A stretch of DNA of 64,000 nucleotides from Thelonectria olida. Lineage: Eukaryota > Ascomycota > Sordariomycetes > Hypocreales > Nectriaceae. Below are positions 11,582-22,727 of this stretch, in pieces (within the stretch, counting starts at the first letter, position 1; every line of letters begins with the position of its first letter). The stretch spans positions 62,001 through 126,000 of the forward strand of contig JAGPYM010000039.1 in NCBI GenBank assembly GCA_020736575.1, written 5' to 3'. The position numbers and the translations under genes are program-made. The notes beneath the pieces are model-generated. The model made no database searches, was not told the origin of the DNA, and saw only the letters and a list, made by a program, of their open reading frames with translations.

Positions 11582-13816
11582 TTAAAACTCAGTTGGAGCC
11601 GCTCTTCTAGCCCCAGTCCTCCAAAATGCCCAGAAGGCTTGCCGATTTTCTTGAGCCACATCCCCTGCCAATCCAAAACCGCGAACGTTCCGACCAGAAT
11701 GCTCCTGTACCCACCCAAATCCAACTTTAAGGTCCTTGATGTCCTGGTCACCGCATTGCTCTTCAGTCAGGCTGTGCGGTCTCGCCGCTTTGATGATTGA
11801 AGAAGGCTTTACGTCGTGCATCACCCCTTCTTGGTGTGCAGCCTGCAGACCTAACAGAACCCCCACTGCCGCAATTGCAATGCTCAGCGAGTAGATTATG
11901 CATAGCTGAGCCTTGTTGTAATCGAAAAAAGTTGTCGGTCGCGAGCGAATACATGTGTAATTTGTGCTGTCACCCCCGAGGCCACGGCCAGTGACGATTG
12001 AGTCATCGTTTGCCCACGAGACTACAACAAACGTCGGGTTTGACAAGAGCGATATCACAATATCCTCATACATCTTGGGTATTTCTTGCTGCAGATTCCT
12101 TTTCGGGAGGAAGTTGGGCAAGGTCAAGATGCTTGTTTTCAGAATGTCTGTGTTCACCAAGTAACCAGGCAGACCTATTGTTCCATTAAGAAAAGATCTG
12201 AATTCCTTGCCAAGTGAGTGATAGGCAGCAATCCGGCGATAGTTTTGAACATCTCTCGCGAGTATGAAGTTGGATGTTGGGGACGCTGTGCTATTATCCC
12301 AGGTACCATCGCTGGCGTCCTTCTTGCCGCGGATGAAGGTTGTATCAATCAACTTTCCAATGAACTTGCGGTCCTTGATCTTGTAAGACTGTTCCCCGTT
12401 GGTATAATTGAACTGGACTTTGTATTTGACTTCGTAATGTTCGCATCCCATAATCTTTGGAGTATAGGCATCGTCCCATCCCTCCATCGATCTGTTTGCC
12501 GGTTGCAGTTTTGAGTAGTCATCGACAGTCGAGTATCCAATCCAGATGATAGGCTCAACCTTAAAAGCACCTAGGAGCCTCGGGAAAGGGGGCGGTATAA
12601 GTGGTATCCCGCCTGGTCCACTATCAAGCTGGTGTGTATTATATTCGCCTTCGTCGATGAGAGCGAGATAAGTGTACTTGCCTTCCGGTACGATGTCTTC
12701 CGTTCCAAATGGTGGTTCAGCCTTGCCAAGTTTCTTCGTCTTGGAACCTATCCCGGAAGCAACTTCTTCGCATTTGTATCCGGGACCAACAAAGTCGACA
12801 ACATAGGAACAGTTCCAGTTGGCAGTGCATACTTCCCTTGCGGCGTTCTCTCGGGCGACAGCCTGTTGGAGATACAAGACCCGTTGAACCAGGATTTTCC
12901 CCATTAAGCTCACATCGGTCCAATAGTCGAATGAATCAGGGTCCCCTGCTTCAGGCGGCGACATTGTTGTGTTCCACTCAGAAAGAGAGTTCGCGTTGAT
13001 ATCATCGATCCTGATTCCTTCCCGCCAATCCAGGGCCGCCTCATGTGAGAAATTAAGAGTTCGGGCTTCTGGGCACAGTGCAGTCTCTTCTTTTGTTCCA
13101 CTAACAATAGACAACGTCTCCGAAGTTAGAACAACGATTAATGGTGTTACCCAAATGTAGATGGCCATGCATGTTGCCACCTTAGCCTTTTTAATCGCTT
13201 TCCAGTCGAATAGAGCAGTAATATCCTCAGCAGCTGTAAAGATAGAGTCGATGGTTCTAAGTCGGACCACTCTTTGACGGACTACCATCCAGATCCTCTG
13301 TCGGCGGGCTAACATAACGGCGGCACCTAAGCTTGCCTTTGAACAGAATGCAAGAATGGTCCCGTAACGGAGCATAAGGGACTGGTGCTTGGCTTCTTTG
13401 TTATCGAGGCGCCAATAAAATAGGTGATGACCGACAGCAAATAATGTGCCGGCGATGAGGAACAAATACATGCTCCATGGTTTCTTCTGGTAAACAGTCC
13501 AAAAGCTGTTGTCCCAAGGTATAACTCGCCACCTTGAATGACGAGGGCGAGGCGTCTTTTCGCAATTGCCATTCTCTTCGTCAGTGTTTGTCGGTGCACC
13601 AGATGCAAGAAGAGTGCTTTGACTATCGAGCGGGGATGGGTTTCTCGCTTCGTCCGACTCGAGGGTCGATTCGTCTTCCCGGACCCTAGGCCCGTTTCGA
13701 TCGGTCGGCGACTGCATGAGATGGCTCTCCATGGTAGTTTTCGCTGTGTCCAGGAGTTTGGCCGAAACGGGAAGATTGGAGGATAAGAAAGAGGCACTTC
13801 GCTTCATCCCAGACAT
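11582..13816 (-). CDS. Large fungal membrane protein of unknown function
   Basis: Single-exon gene, 744 residues from the ATG at 13816. A Ser/Thr-rich N-terminal tail of about 100 residues precedes hydrophobic segments at about 110-135 (YLFLIAGTLFAVGHHLFYW), 150-170 and 215-235. A long region with several N-glycosylation sequons (NFS, NTT, NCS, NYT) follows, then a last membrane segment near 660-680 (LCIIYSLSIAIAAVGVLLG). The layout suggests a plasma-membrane or secretory-pathway protein with a large luminal or extracellular loop. Such proteins are common in plant-associated ascomycetes, sometimes under the misleading label formylmethionine deformylase-like; no deformylase motif is visible. 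Convergent to nothing recognisable; the AT-rich island lies just beyond its 3' end. Confidence 0.75.
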   Translation of the reverse strand: MSGMKRSASFLSSNLPVSAKLLDTAKTTMESHLMQSPTDRNGPRVREDESTLESDEARNPSPLDSQSTLLASGAPTNTDEENGNCEKTPRPRHSRWRVIPWDNSFWTVYQKKPWSMYLFLIAGTLFAVGHHLFYWRLDNKEAKHQSLMLRYGTILAFCSKASLGAAVMLARRQRIWMVVRQRVVRLRTIDSIFTAAEDITALFDWKAIKKAKVATCMAIYIWVTPLIVVLTSETLSIVSGTKEETALCPEARTLNFSHEAALDWREGIRIDDINANSLSEWNTTMSPPEAGDPDSFDYWTDVSLMGKILVQRVLYLQQAVARENAAREVCTANWNCSYVVDFVGPGYKCEEVASGIGSKTKKLGKAEPPFGTEDIVPEGKYTYLALIDEGEYNTHQLDSGPGGIPLIPPPFPRLLGAFKVEPIIWIGYSTVDDYSKLQPANRSMEGWDDAYTPKIMGCEHYEVKYKVQFNYTNGEQSYKIKDRKFIGKLIDTTFIRGKKDASDGTWDNSTASPTSNFILARDVQNYRRIAAYHSLGKEFRSFLNGTIGLPGYLVNTDILKTSILTLPNFLPKRNLQQEIPKMYEDIVISLLSNPTFVVVSWANDDSIVTGRGLGGDSTNYTCIRSRPTTFFDYNKAQLCIIYSLSIAIAAVGVLLGLQAAHQEGVMHDVKPSSIIKAARPHSLTEEQCGDQDIKDLKVGFGWVQEHSGRNVRGFGLAGDVAQENRQAFWAFWRTGARRAAPTEF

Positions 13817-15405
13817 AGAAGGCAAGGTTTCAAGCTATACTTCAGGCATAAGATTACCTACCCTTCCATATCTACTGGCAAGTTGAATAGCCAAGCAGGA
13901 TATTTTTAGCCGCGTATTTTTTATCTTTTTCGTTGGGAACCTGCCACTCCAATTGCTGCCTGTGATGTGGCAGGACAATTGTCCAAGCCCACGCTTAGCG
14001 ACGCCACAACTGAAAGTCGAGACAGTGAAGTGAAGTATTTGCCCAATTATCAAAGGGCGTTGGAGCAACGGGGTAGATCCTTTTCCTCATTAGCACCCAC
14101 ACTTCTACAGGCAGCATGTTACAGGTAGCGGGAAGGGCTAATAATACAAGCCACTTTCACCTTACTGGATAGGCGCTAGCAGATATGCCTGTAACTCCAT
14201 GTTAAATATATTACTTGTGACTCTTTCTTAAGGGAGGAATCATCGTGCGCCACCTCGGTCGTAATATAGCACAACACAGCATAAGGGATCGAGCACTAAT
14301 ATCATATAATAATTTTATCAATATCACAGTAAGAGAGAGATGGGCTGGGGGTAAAAGGCTGCTCGCGGCGGGCTTCCGCGTTATTTATCGACGATCAACG
14401 AGAAAACCCGCGACGGGAAATGACGCTCTGCATTCCGTGGACGGGGCCTGGCGGCGCAGACTACCCTAGCGTTCACTGTGAGCCGAGTCGCTCGCCACGA
14501 CTGGTGTTGTCACGTTGAGGGACCAAGTTGGTCATTGGTGTCTACGTGGATGGTCCCGTTGAGCACCCTAACGAATCAAATAGTGCGTGGGGGAAAGCAT
14601 TACATGAATTGCAAGAAAAAAATGAGTTGCCGACAGAATAGCGTCAGTGAACAAATCATCGAGGCTTCGGTGCGAGGGCCGCCAAAGGGCGTCTACTAGT
14701 GAACAGAGCGATAATAGAGGGCGTAAACCAGCGAATTGCTGGCGGGACGGAGCCAACTCGCCCGACTTCTCCGCGGAACTCGCAGATTAGGGACGCAGGA
14801 CCGTGGCCTGCATTTCCCAATGCAAACACAGACTGCGAAGGTGGTCATACTTGACCAGCTGAAGGTACGTACGAGTACTTTAGCCCTCCAGAGTGAGACA
14901 AGACGTACACGCATGGGAACCGGCCTTCGCGTCTCGAAGCACGCGCCCAAGGAGCACGCGTCGAGCTACCACAGCCGTAGGAGTCCCTTGAATTGTCGGT
15001 GTATCCGTTAAACTTGAAGTCCCACAGCCTCGCCAATTCCCTTCATCCGAGCATGCATGAACACTGCGCGGTCCTCGCTGCCAAACTTCTCCGCAGATAA
15101 CTCTCTGTTTGGTATACTAGAGGTCGGGCCCCTAGGCCAATGCGACAACAGTTGAAAAGGCTGTAGAGAGGCTGTATGTGAAGATGGGTACATGGAGACT
15201 GCGCCAAAGGTAAGGGGACGTATGGAGCATCAGGATTGGAGATGACAAGATGAAGAGGTTGGGATGTAGAAACTGTAAGCACTGAATATGGTTATTGTTT
15301 CCTATCAAGACGTTCCGAAAGCTTTCCAAGTCCCTGAGCCGGAAAATTGGTGTTGGAAGCTTGGGGACATGGATCCTTCGTGTCAATGAAAGGGCAGCCA
15401 GTCCC
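13817..15405. other. Intergenic, no gene seen
   Basis: About 1.6 kb. ORFs of 60-90 codons on both strands overlap each other and show no domain, signal peptide or splice structure. Confidence 0.45.
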
Positions 15406-16352
15406 TCACGACGATTCGTTGACCACCCTATCTTGAATCAACACGGCGTCAGACTCGGTAGGCAGTTGAGTGTCGTCGCCGAGCCGAATCCCGCCAATGC
15501 CACTGTCTTTTCTAAACTCGACTAGGTTGAGGAGAGCAACGAGCATAGTCATGATCCTGCGTGAACGAAAATGGCATGATGTCAGTATAGAAATCGTTAG
15601 CTGCTCCCGAAATGGCCTGCCGCACTTGACGACGATCAGACCTGGCCATGGTACCCGGAGAGACGCTCGACGGAGTATGAAAGACACCGGAAGGGACGGG
15701 GCAACAGTCGAGTCGGGTGAAAGGACACTCACCAAGAAATTAACCCGCAGGTCACGGCGGTCTGTGTCAAGATGCAAAAGTACTTCTCGGGCGGTTCGAA
15801 GACGCGGTTGTCCCAGATGTTGTAGCAGTATGGCCAGGTGGCGCGCACTGTCGGAATGGACACGAAGGCGACGAGGCCGATGGAGTAGACGAAGAGGGTG
15901 AAGCATGCAAAGGCGAACTGCGTGAAGGTGTCGACTAGGGATGACTTCCCAGTCCGTGCCTGGAAGGCCAGGCTGCCGCCAAAGAGCATCCACTCAAGAG
16001 TGACGAGGATTGACTGCCACAGGGACGGGTTAGTGAAGGTAGCTTCAGATGATGTGCATGGTGAATGAAGGAGATACAGAACACCCCACGGCAGAGATGT
16101 GCGGGAGAGATGCAATGAAGAATGGGGTCGATTTCTCACCGCGATGATGAACAGCACTTCTCCAACGGGCACAGAGGTAGGATCCAGGCGCACTCCGTTG
16201 CAGCCATACCAGCTGCAGTAGTGGTGGTTGTGCATCCAGACGAGGTAGCATACCCCGAAGCCCGCGATAACCACGCTGCCGAGTTGGATGAACCGGACCA
16301 GGTAAACGGCCACGGTCGCGGCAGCCGAAATCATTTCCCGGGTCGCCTTCAT
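15406..16352 (-). CDS. Four-TM MARVEL-like membrane protein
   Basis: Three exons (complement 16140-16352, 15733-16013, 15406-15556) encode 214 residues. Introns of 126 and 176 nt are longer than the window average but have clean ends and preserve frame. Four hydrophobic segments are visible: AAATVAVYLVRFIQLGSVV, FIIASILVTLEWMLFGG, FAFACFTLFVYSIGLVAF and CGLISWIMTMLVALLNLV. A short loop holds a conserved-looking NHHYCSWYGC motif, and the polar C-terminal tail is cytosolic in a four-TM topology. Four-TM proteins of this size in fungi often belong to the MARVEL group of membrane-organising proteins. The family assignment is tentative, the gene model good. ATG 16352 is the first in frame. Confidence 0.68.
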
Positions 16353-16932
16353 TTTTGTGCGTTTGAAGCCGTCGCTATGGTGTTGGATGATGGAGAGAGA
16401 TGCGATGTCTGGCCGGGACACTGGTTGATGCTAAGAACGAAGAGAACAGGAGGAAGCAAAACCAGGAGCGAGGGGCAAGCTAGACCCTCTATCTGTCTCA
16501 GGTGAAAAATAGACCACTAGATTCTTGGGTAGTACAGCCATGCTCCGGCGTGCTGATAGGCTGTTTGGAAGCGCCAACGTCTTTGGTGGTGGCAGTGTTT
16601 CAGCCGCACAAAGAATTCGGACTGAGCAGCTCAATCTCGGACAACACTAACGTTAAGGTTGTGAACAGGCCTCGCGAGAAGAGACGTGGCTATCATGGCT
16701 GCTTCATCCATTGACATAAAAGAAGGAGCGCTCGCTCGCGCGCAGAGCTGCTGCGATGGGCTTACAACTCCACGCAATTATTTCTGCAGTCTCCTATGAG
16801 AAAGAAGAAAGCTTAGAATACACAAATTATACTACCTAGTGAAGGAAAAGTGATAGGGGGTCAAAATGACAAAAGGCCTCGACCATACCACAAGGCCAGT
16901 AAGTTGCAGGAAGGTTGGAGTTTCTCTTCCTA
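16353..16932. other. Intergenic, no gene seen
   Basis: Promoter side of the four-TM gene and downstream flank of the permease remnant. Nothing recognised. Confidence 0.4.
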
Positions 16933-17390
16933 CTAGTAGACATACCGGAACCTCATGTTCTCCAGGTCAGTCTTGTCCAAGAAGTTGTCCATGCCACCGT
17001 CAGAGTCGGAAGGAGTCTCACTAGTCCCAGCTTGCAACTTATCACGCCTCCGGTTCTCTCGTTTCAGATAAAGCAGCAAGTCGAGATCCTTGACGAACAA
17101 GGCTGCCCAGCAGCCTACCATTCCAATAAATCCCGTGGGATACTTGGGCGCCTCGCTAGAACGGAACATCTGTGGGCCAACCGAATTGCCAACGAAATAG
17201 CCGATGAACGCCTTGTAGTTAGAGGAGGTTAGCCGCGTGCCGCGTTCCAAGGGGACGGAAAATCAGTCAGACTCACCACTGCGTTTCCTGTAGCTTTCCG
17301 AGTGAAGCCGCCCATGCCACCAAACGTCGGTCCACAACTGTCGACAGGCTCTGCAAGCAAGACACAGACGGCCCCGAGGACATCCCCTAT
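16933..17390 (-). pseudogene. C-terminal remnant of a Dal5-type MFS permease
   Basis: The segment GGFTRKATGNA, then after a spliceable intron FIGYFVGNSVGPQMFRSSEAP, is the signature of the last membrane helices of allantoate-permease (Dal5) family transporters. It is followed by the usual tail ending DLENMRFRYVY. The intron (GTGAGT to TACAAG, about 17275-17212) lies where such genes often have one. Upstream of about 17390 no further membrane segments are found, so the first ten or so helices are missing. It lies head-to-head with the D-lactate dehydrogenase relic, so the two may once have been a transporter-enzyme pair. Confidence 0.68.
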
Positions 17391-17439
17391 TCTTATTGGG
17401 GGTCTTGCAGTCGTGGTATTTGGGCTGGGCTAAGACTTG

Positions 17440-19165
17440 GCCTCAGCCGCCCTGGCACATCCAAGCCCGAAGGGCTACTACCGGAGATCGAATATGCTAG
17501 CAGGCAAGGTATGCAGACGGTAAGCAATACATGAATCTACTGTGCCCAGACGCAAAGCATGCTGAGCTTTTTCCCCCTGCGTAGGCAGCCGAAGAGATCG
17601 AAGCCGCTCTTGGTGAGGGCGCTATGAGCTACGACGATGGGGATATCGAGGCCCATGGGTTCTCGGATTGGCCAAGTATCAACTCAGCAGGGCGGTGGCT
17701 ATCGTGTATCCTAAGGGCACTGAAGACGTAGCCAGAGCCGCCTCTATCTGCCATCAACGCCGTGTCCCCGTAGGTAGGACGCATAACAACTGGAGTTACT
17801 ACAGGCTAAAATAGAATGCGTTCAGTTCCCTGTGAGCCGCATCCTCGATTGAGGGAAACTTTTGCCTCGCCCTATGGTGGCATTATTATCGACTTTACGG
17901 GTAATATCATCGCCTTCCACCCAGACGATATGGATATAGTGGTGCAGCCGGAGTCAACTGGCAAACCCTTAATCAGACAATCGAGCACGAGAAGCTCATC
18001 TTGCCACTCGACCCTTCGCCCGCAGCAACTATCGGCGGTATGGTCTTGACCAACTGCAGTGGAACGAATGCCTTCCGGTACGGGACTATGAAGGACTGGG
18101 TCATCAACGTCACTACAGTCCTTGCAGACGGCCAAGTTATCAAAACCAGGCATCGGCCCCGGAAGACATCTGCAGGCTATAACCTAACATCACTTTTTGT
18201 TGGTGCTGAGGGGACGCTGGTTATTATTGCTGAGATTACGCTCAAGCTTGCCGTTATCCCTAAGGAGACGAGTGTTGCCGTGGTCGGGTTTGATACCATT
18301 TCTGAAGCCGCCTCAGCTGCATCCAAGATCATCCGCTCAGGCATACAGTTAGCAGCCATGGAACTGATGGATGACGTTCAAATGCGCACTGTGGACCAAC
18401 ACGATAGCGAGGATGTGCGGAAGATGGGCTGGATGAGGAGCCTGCACTCTTTCTCAAGTTCTCAGGGCCATCCAAGGAAGGTATACAGGTTGATATATCG
18501 CAAGTGAGGGATCTAATTCAATCATCACCCCAGCCCGCGCGGTATGTCTTCGCCAAGGACAAGGATGAGGAAGCCAAGTTATGGGCTGCCAGAAAAGATT
18601 CACTCTGGACTATGACTTCTATAAGCTTAGTGTTACACGCCATCTGGCCCACCGATGTGGCTGTGGCTATTTCCAGACTCGCCGAGATCATTAACGTCTC
18701 CAAAGAGGGGGAAAAGCCCAGGCGTCTTCACTAGCATTGTTGGGCATGTAGGCGACGGCAATTTCCACGAGGCTCTAATGTACGATCCTAAGAACCCGGA
18801 ACACCAGGCGGCTGTGGAAGAAGCAGTCCGCAAGATGGTAGCACGAGCCTTGGAGATGCAAGGCACCGTTTCGGGCGAGCACGCCATAGGCATGGGCAAG
18901 ATGGTAAGTCATCTCAGACAGAATCGTGTTTACACTAACCCTTAGTCCTATAACCCTGCAAGTCATGAAGCAGCTCAAGCACGCCGTGGATCCAAGGTAA
19001 GTAAACACAATGCCGAGGCATCCTTTCCTATGACACTTTGGCAGCCACGGGGGCGATGAGTTGACTTGGGCACGACTGATATATCCCAGGTGGATTTTGA
19101 ATCCCGGTAAGGTGTTTGACCTGCCTAATGGCTCAAAGGCAACTGCTATGCCAAATCAAACCAGT
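17440..19165 (+). pseudogene. D-lactate dehydrogenase (cytochrome) relic, many frameshifts
   Basis: Pieces in all three frames together resemble nearly a whole FAD-linked D-lactate dehydrogenase. In order: an N-terminal part ending YDDGDIEAHGFSDWPSIN; VAIVYPKGTEDVARAAS; SPYGGIIIDFTGNIIAFHPD; the FAD-binding core (ATIGGMVLTNCSGTNAFRYG, SLFVGAEGTL); the catalytic half (ARKDSLWTM, GHVGDGNFHEAL, GTVSGEHAIGMGK); and the tail VMKQLKHAVDP and ILNPGKVFDLP. The joins near 17692, 17869, 17953, 18430 and 18710 each need a shift of frame, too many for introns. Intact introns are still recognisable (GTAAGC from about 17510, and GTAAGT at 18903). Decay is by small indels rather than clustered C-to-T stops. 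Not functional. Confidence 0.8.
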
Positions 19166-19782
19166 TCTTAGATGACACCTTTTGATGAAGGGAATAGGAT
19201 AAGACGACTAAGTGGTTGAAAGATGACTCTTTTTTCTTTTTCTTTTTTTAGCAGTGTCGGATACGTATCAACCATTCACTCAACATGCAACACAGTTTTT
19301 GGTAATGCTCCTTTTATGTGCCTGGAAGTAAAAACATTTTGTTTCCAAAAACTAGGTACCGTGGTTGTAGTATTTGATGCGCCTCAAGTTGCATAGTAAG
19401 CGGTGCACATGCCCACACCTCCTTACAGCGCGTCTCGTCTTGTTGATGTTGCAGACAGCCTTAAAGGCCAGTCATTCTGTGAGAAATCAAGTTCAGATGA
19501 CTAAAGCTTGGAGGAAGCTGTCACTGGAATGCCAAGTTTATCCTTCAACGACGATAGTGTGGCGGTGCACCTATTCACGTGGAATAAGCCCTACGGCCAA
19601 AGTCCCCATTAGTTAGTGGGCTGAGGGCGACAAAACATGGAGCCATGACGCGTTCTTCCATCATTGTTATCGAGCAGATTGCTCGTTGCCTGTTTGCATT
19701 GGTAGGACAAAACAGCCCTTTTCCCTATTGCTACTATCTATCCACCAGGAAACTCTCGCTGCGGCAGACCGACGCGTTCACT
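19166..19782. other. Intergenic, no gene seen
   Basis: Includes a pyrimidine tract (about 19229-19250) after the relic and the 5' leader of the F-box gene. Nothing else recognised. Confidence 0.4.
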
Positions 19783-21384
19783 ATGACTGGCCCAACCTTG
19801 GACAGACTGCCATCCGAACTGATCCTCGGCATCAGCGAGCAGCTCGCGTTAGATGACAGGAAAAGCTTTAGCCTGACCAACTCGACTGTCCGGAGTGTCA
19901 TTGTATCTCATCTCTTCAAATGCCTCAAAGTCGATTGCCCATTGCCGGATGACCACATACTCCCAGACGTCGTCCAAAAGTATGGCAACCATGTCCTAAA
20001 GCTACATATTAATGTAACCTTCTTCCCGAACCCAAGAAGCTCAGAGAACGGAGATGACACCAATCACGAAGACTTGGGCGAGGACAAGAGTGAAGAGGGG
20101 AGTGCTGAACAGGACTCCGAAGACGACGCAACATCTGAGCAGGGGAGTGTGGGCGAGGGCGCTAAAGGACCTGGGGGTGAAGGCAGCAGCAGGGATGGGG
20201 ACGGTGCTGAAGATGGGGACGATGCTGAAGATGGAGACGATGTTGAAGATGAAGACGATGCTGAAGATGAGGGCGATGGTGAAGACGACGACGACGACGA
20301 GAAGTGGTACATGAAGAGTCCGCCCGACTCGGTTTGGGCAAGAAAGGAAGTCGATGCTCAAGCCGTGAAAGATGTCCTTCAGTTCAAGGGGCTACCGCAT
20401 TGCTCTACCCTCAGCATCTACGCAAATGGGAACGAGGACTTCGAATTCGAAGGCGACTGGGACGACAACGACATTGAAGCCTTCAGCATCTACATCTGCA
20501 CCGACGTTGAAGATTGGGACGACGTGGCGAGAAAGGAAGCCAAGTATGCCTGGCGTGCAGCACTGAGAGACATGTGGCACGACATCGCAACCCTCTCGAA
20601 AGCTGAACATTTCGAGGTCTCCAACTTTTTGCCGCGAACAGCTTCAAGCTGGTTGACCACTGAATGGTCAAAGTTCCTGGGGCGCCTGAAGGAACTCGTC
20701 CTCTACACCTACGGAGCAGACAACGGAGCAGGATGGTCCGCCAATACTTTGGATGGTTTCAACAGTTTCTTCAGGGAGCTGTCATCTACCATGTTTACGC
20801 ACGCCAAGCGCTTGGAGCGCTTGAAGATTGTCGCGCACGACGACGGTTTTCTGGGTAGCGACTCGCTGGTGCTGTCCCCGGGTGTCTTGCCGGCGCTGCG
20901 GGTGCTTCACCTCGAAAAGATGGCCATAACTTCAACTTTGATTTCGTTTCTCAAGGCAAGGCCTCAGAATCTCGAGGAAATACACATCGAGGAGTGCGTG
21001 GCGATGAACGCCGATTCAACGTACTACGGCGACTTACCAACTTGGGCAGAGCTTTGGAAAACAATGCGGGAAGAAAACAAGGAACTCGTCAAGGTCGTAT
21101 ACAGGCAAGGCGACGTTCCGCCCTTGACTGAGAACGAGAAGTTCCCAGATTCTGGGAGGAAGCCTGACGAGCCTGAGGATGAAAGGATCGTCGAGTTGCG
21201 GAAGCAACTAGCCGAGGATGAAAGCCTCTTCATTTGGCCCTATGTGGAGCTTGATGAAAAGTACGGAATGACAATGCAGACTGAGGAAGTCAACGCGGAT
21301 CAGTTGGAGAAGGGCGATGACAATCGAGAGTACAGGCAGTTGATTATCGAGACGGAGAAGAGGAGAAAGGGTGGGAAAGCGTAG
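19783..21384 (+). CDS. F-box protein with acidic repeat and LRR-like region
   Basis: Single exon; 533 residues from ATG 19783 (an in-frame ATG at 19645 would add 46). An F-box occupies the first 45 residues (LDRLPSELILGISEQLALDD...), the module that binds Skp1 in SCF ubiquitin ligases. Residues about 90-175 are extremely acidic, with a tandem array of DGDD, EDGDD and AEDE units coded by a GATGCTGAAGATGGGGAC-type DNA repeat at about 20200-20300. The C-terminal half has leucine-rich segments (LERLKIVAHDD, LRVLHLEKMAITSTLISFLK, LEEIHIEECVAMN) as in F-box/LRR substrate receptors, and a charged coiled tail. It probably recruits an unknown target for ubiquitination. The start at the F-box is preferred because the upstream extension has no domain. 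Confidence 0.75.
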   Translation: MTGPTLDRLPSELILGISEQLALDDRKSFSLTNSTVRSVIVSHLFKCLKVDCPLPDDHILPDVVQKYGNHVLKLHINVTFFPNPRSSENGDDTNHEDLGEDKSEEGSAEQDSEDDATSEQGSVGEGAKGPGGEGSSRDGDGAEDGDDAEDGDDVEDEDDAEDEGDGEDDDDDEKWYMKSPPDSVWARKEVDAQAVKDVLQFKGLPHCSTLSIYANGNEDFEFEGDWDDNDIEAFSIYICTDVEDWDDVARKEAKYAWRAALRDMWHDIATLSKAEHFEVSNFLPRTASSWLTTEWSKFLGRLKELVLYTYGADNGAGWSANTLDGFNSFFRELSSTMFTHAKRLERLKIVAHDDGFLGSDSLVLSPGVLPALRVLHLEKMAITSTLISFLKARPQNLEEIHIEECVAMNADSTYYGDLPTWAELWKTMREENKELVKVVYRQGDVPPLTENEKFPDSGRKPDEPEDERIVELRKQLAEDESLFIWPYVELDEKYGMTMQTEEVNADQLEKGDDNREYRQLIIETEKRRKGGKA

Positions 21385-21982
21385 TAGGACTACCGTACGG
21401 TACACTTCTCTGGGTGGAAAGAAGCAGCCCTCTGTGCAATTTTGTCCTAGACATTAGCTAAACTAGTCTATACGTAACACACTCTCCCGAGTGGCCGATG
21501 AAGGCCATGCTTCCGTTGCCTATGGTGATGTTTAAGACGGCAATAAAGCGATAAGCTGATAAGCTGATAAAGCGCTCGTGCGATAAGGGAAGTGGATGTG
21601 GCTTCTTGGCCTAGTGAAACTGTGGCGTTCGTGGTGCCAGTTCACGCGTCGACATAGGGCAGCCTTGACCTAGATATATGAATCTGTAGGTAACACTGGA
21701 CGGGCACTGTAATAAGTGCATTTGAATTGTATAATTTGTACAGGTCGGACGAATTCAGGAGCAAGTCCGACAAGTCTCGGCCCTTGCTGGTTTCAGAACC
21801 TCATGCAGTCGTTAAGTTCCGAGACAGCCCGGATGTAGTTGATCGGTGCGGTGCAAGGTGTCACCGAGCATGGTTGCCATGCTTGCCTGATGTCTATAAG
21901 TACACGAGATTTTCGCATGATAATCCAAGTACAACGGCAGACTATCACTCAGCGCCCATACTCCTGAAAAGATCAACTCAAC
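21385..21982. promoter_or_regulatory. Promoter of the DJ-1/PfpI gene
   Basis: About 600 bases holding a cluster of GATA motifs (separate entry) and a TATAAG box at about 21895, 88 bases before the ATG. No gene seen. Confidence 0.45.
21550..21587. promoter_or_regulatory. Cluster of four GATA motifs
   Basis: GATAAG at 21550 and 21558, GATAAA at 21566 and GATAAG at 21582. The first three are spaced exactly 8 bp. HGATAR sites in tandem are the binding pattern of fungal GATA factors such as AreA/NIT2, and they lie about 400 bp before the DJ-1/PfpI start. Confidence 0.45.
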
Positions 21983-22687
21983 ATGGCTCCCATCCAATTC
22001 GGCTGTCTCGTCTTCGACTACCAGGCCATTGATGTGTTCGGGCCAACAGACCTTCTCAATTCCTCGAGCAAAACGTACATGCAAGCGCTGAGCGCTATCA
22101 CTCCTGTCAAAGAAGAAACTCTCGCTCGTGCGCCAGACTTCGTTTTTCATCATATCGGCATTACCCTTGAGCCCGCGCCGCTCGTCTCCAGCGCCATCAC
22201 CATCGTGCCAACGACAACCGTGGACGAGTGCCCCGAGCTGGACTGCCTCTTGGTTGGGGGACCCGACCCCGTTGGCTTCGAGCTGCATCCCAAGCACGCC
22301 GAGTTCATCCGACGCCATGTTGCCGCGGGAAAGCTGCTCTTCACCAACTGCACCGGGGCTGCTGTCGTGGCGTCGACAGGTGTGCTAGACGGAAAAAATG
22401 CAACCATTAACAACGTGGCGTATGAGCTGGTGAAACAGCGATATCCCAGCGTCAAATGGACCAATGAGAAGAAATGGGTTGTGGATGGAAACATTTGGAC
22501 GGGCGGAGGTGCAGTGGCCGGCATGGACATGTTTTCTCACTGGCTCAAGGAGAACTTCGGACTCGACGTGCTCACTCAAGGAGCGCTTCTGCTGGATTAT
22601 GAACCAAGGGACATTGATGGAATTCTCGCCGTTATACCGAAGAGATATGACGAGAGCGGAAAGCAAATCTCGACGCATGTATTTTGA
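21983..22687 (+). CDS. DJ-1/PfpI family protein (class I glutaminase-like fold)
   Basis: Single exon, 234 residues. The N-terminal strand with FDYQAIDVFGPTDLL is typical of fungal DJ-1/PfpI proteins. The nucleophile elbow FTNCTGAAVVASTGVLDG puts the expected reactive cysteine at Cys123, and TGGGAVAGMDMFSHWL near the C-terminus is also conserved in the family. Members include isonitrile hydratase-like and glyoxalase III-like enzymes, so the substrate cannot be assigned. No signal peptide, so cytosolic. Its 3' end lies 40 bp from that of the convergent RTA1 gene. The promoter has tandem GATA motifs. Confidence 0.85.
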   Translation: MAPIQFGCLVFDYQAIDVFGPTDLLNSSSKTYMQALSAITPVKEETLARAPDFVFHHIGITLEPAPLVSSAITIVPTTTVDECPELDCLLVGGPDPVGFELHPKHAEFIRRHVAAGKLLFTNCTGAAVVASTGVLDGKNATINNVAYELVKQRYPSVKWTNEKKWVVDGNIWTGGGAVAGMDMFSHWLKENFGLDVLTQGALLLDYEPRDIDGILAVIPKRYDESGKQISTHVF

Positions 22688-22727
22688 TAGAATTTCGTCC
22701 TGTACTCGCCTGCTCAGGCAGTGACAA

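Noticed and set aside
15406..15993. 195-codon minus ORF in another frame of the four-TM gene
   Set aside because: Only its last part (15406-15556) is used, as exon 3. The rest is a shadow of exon 2 and the intron.
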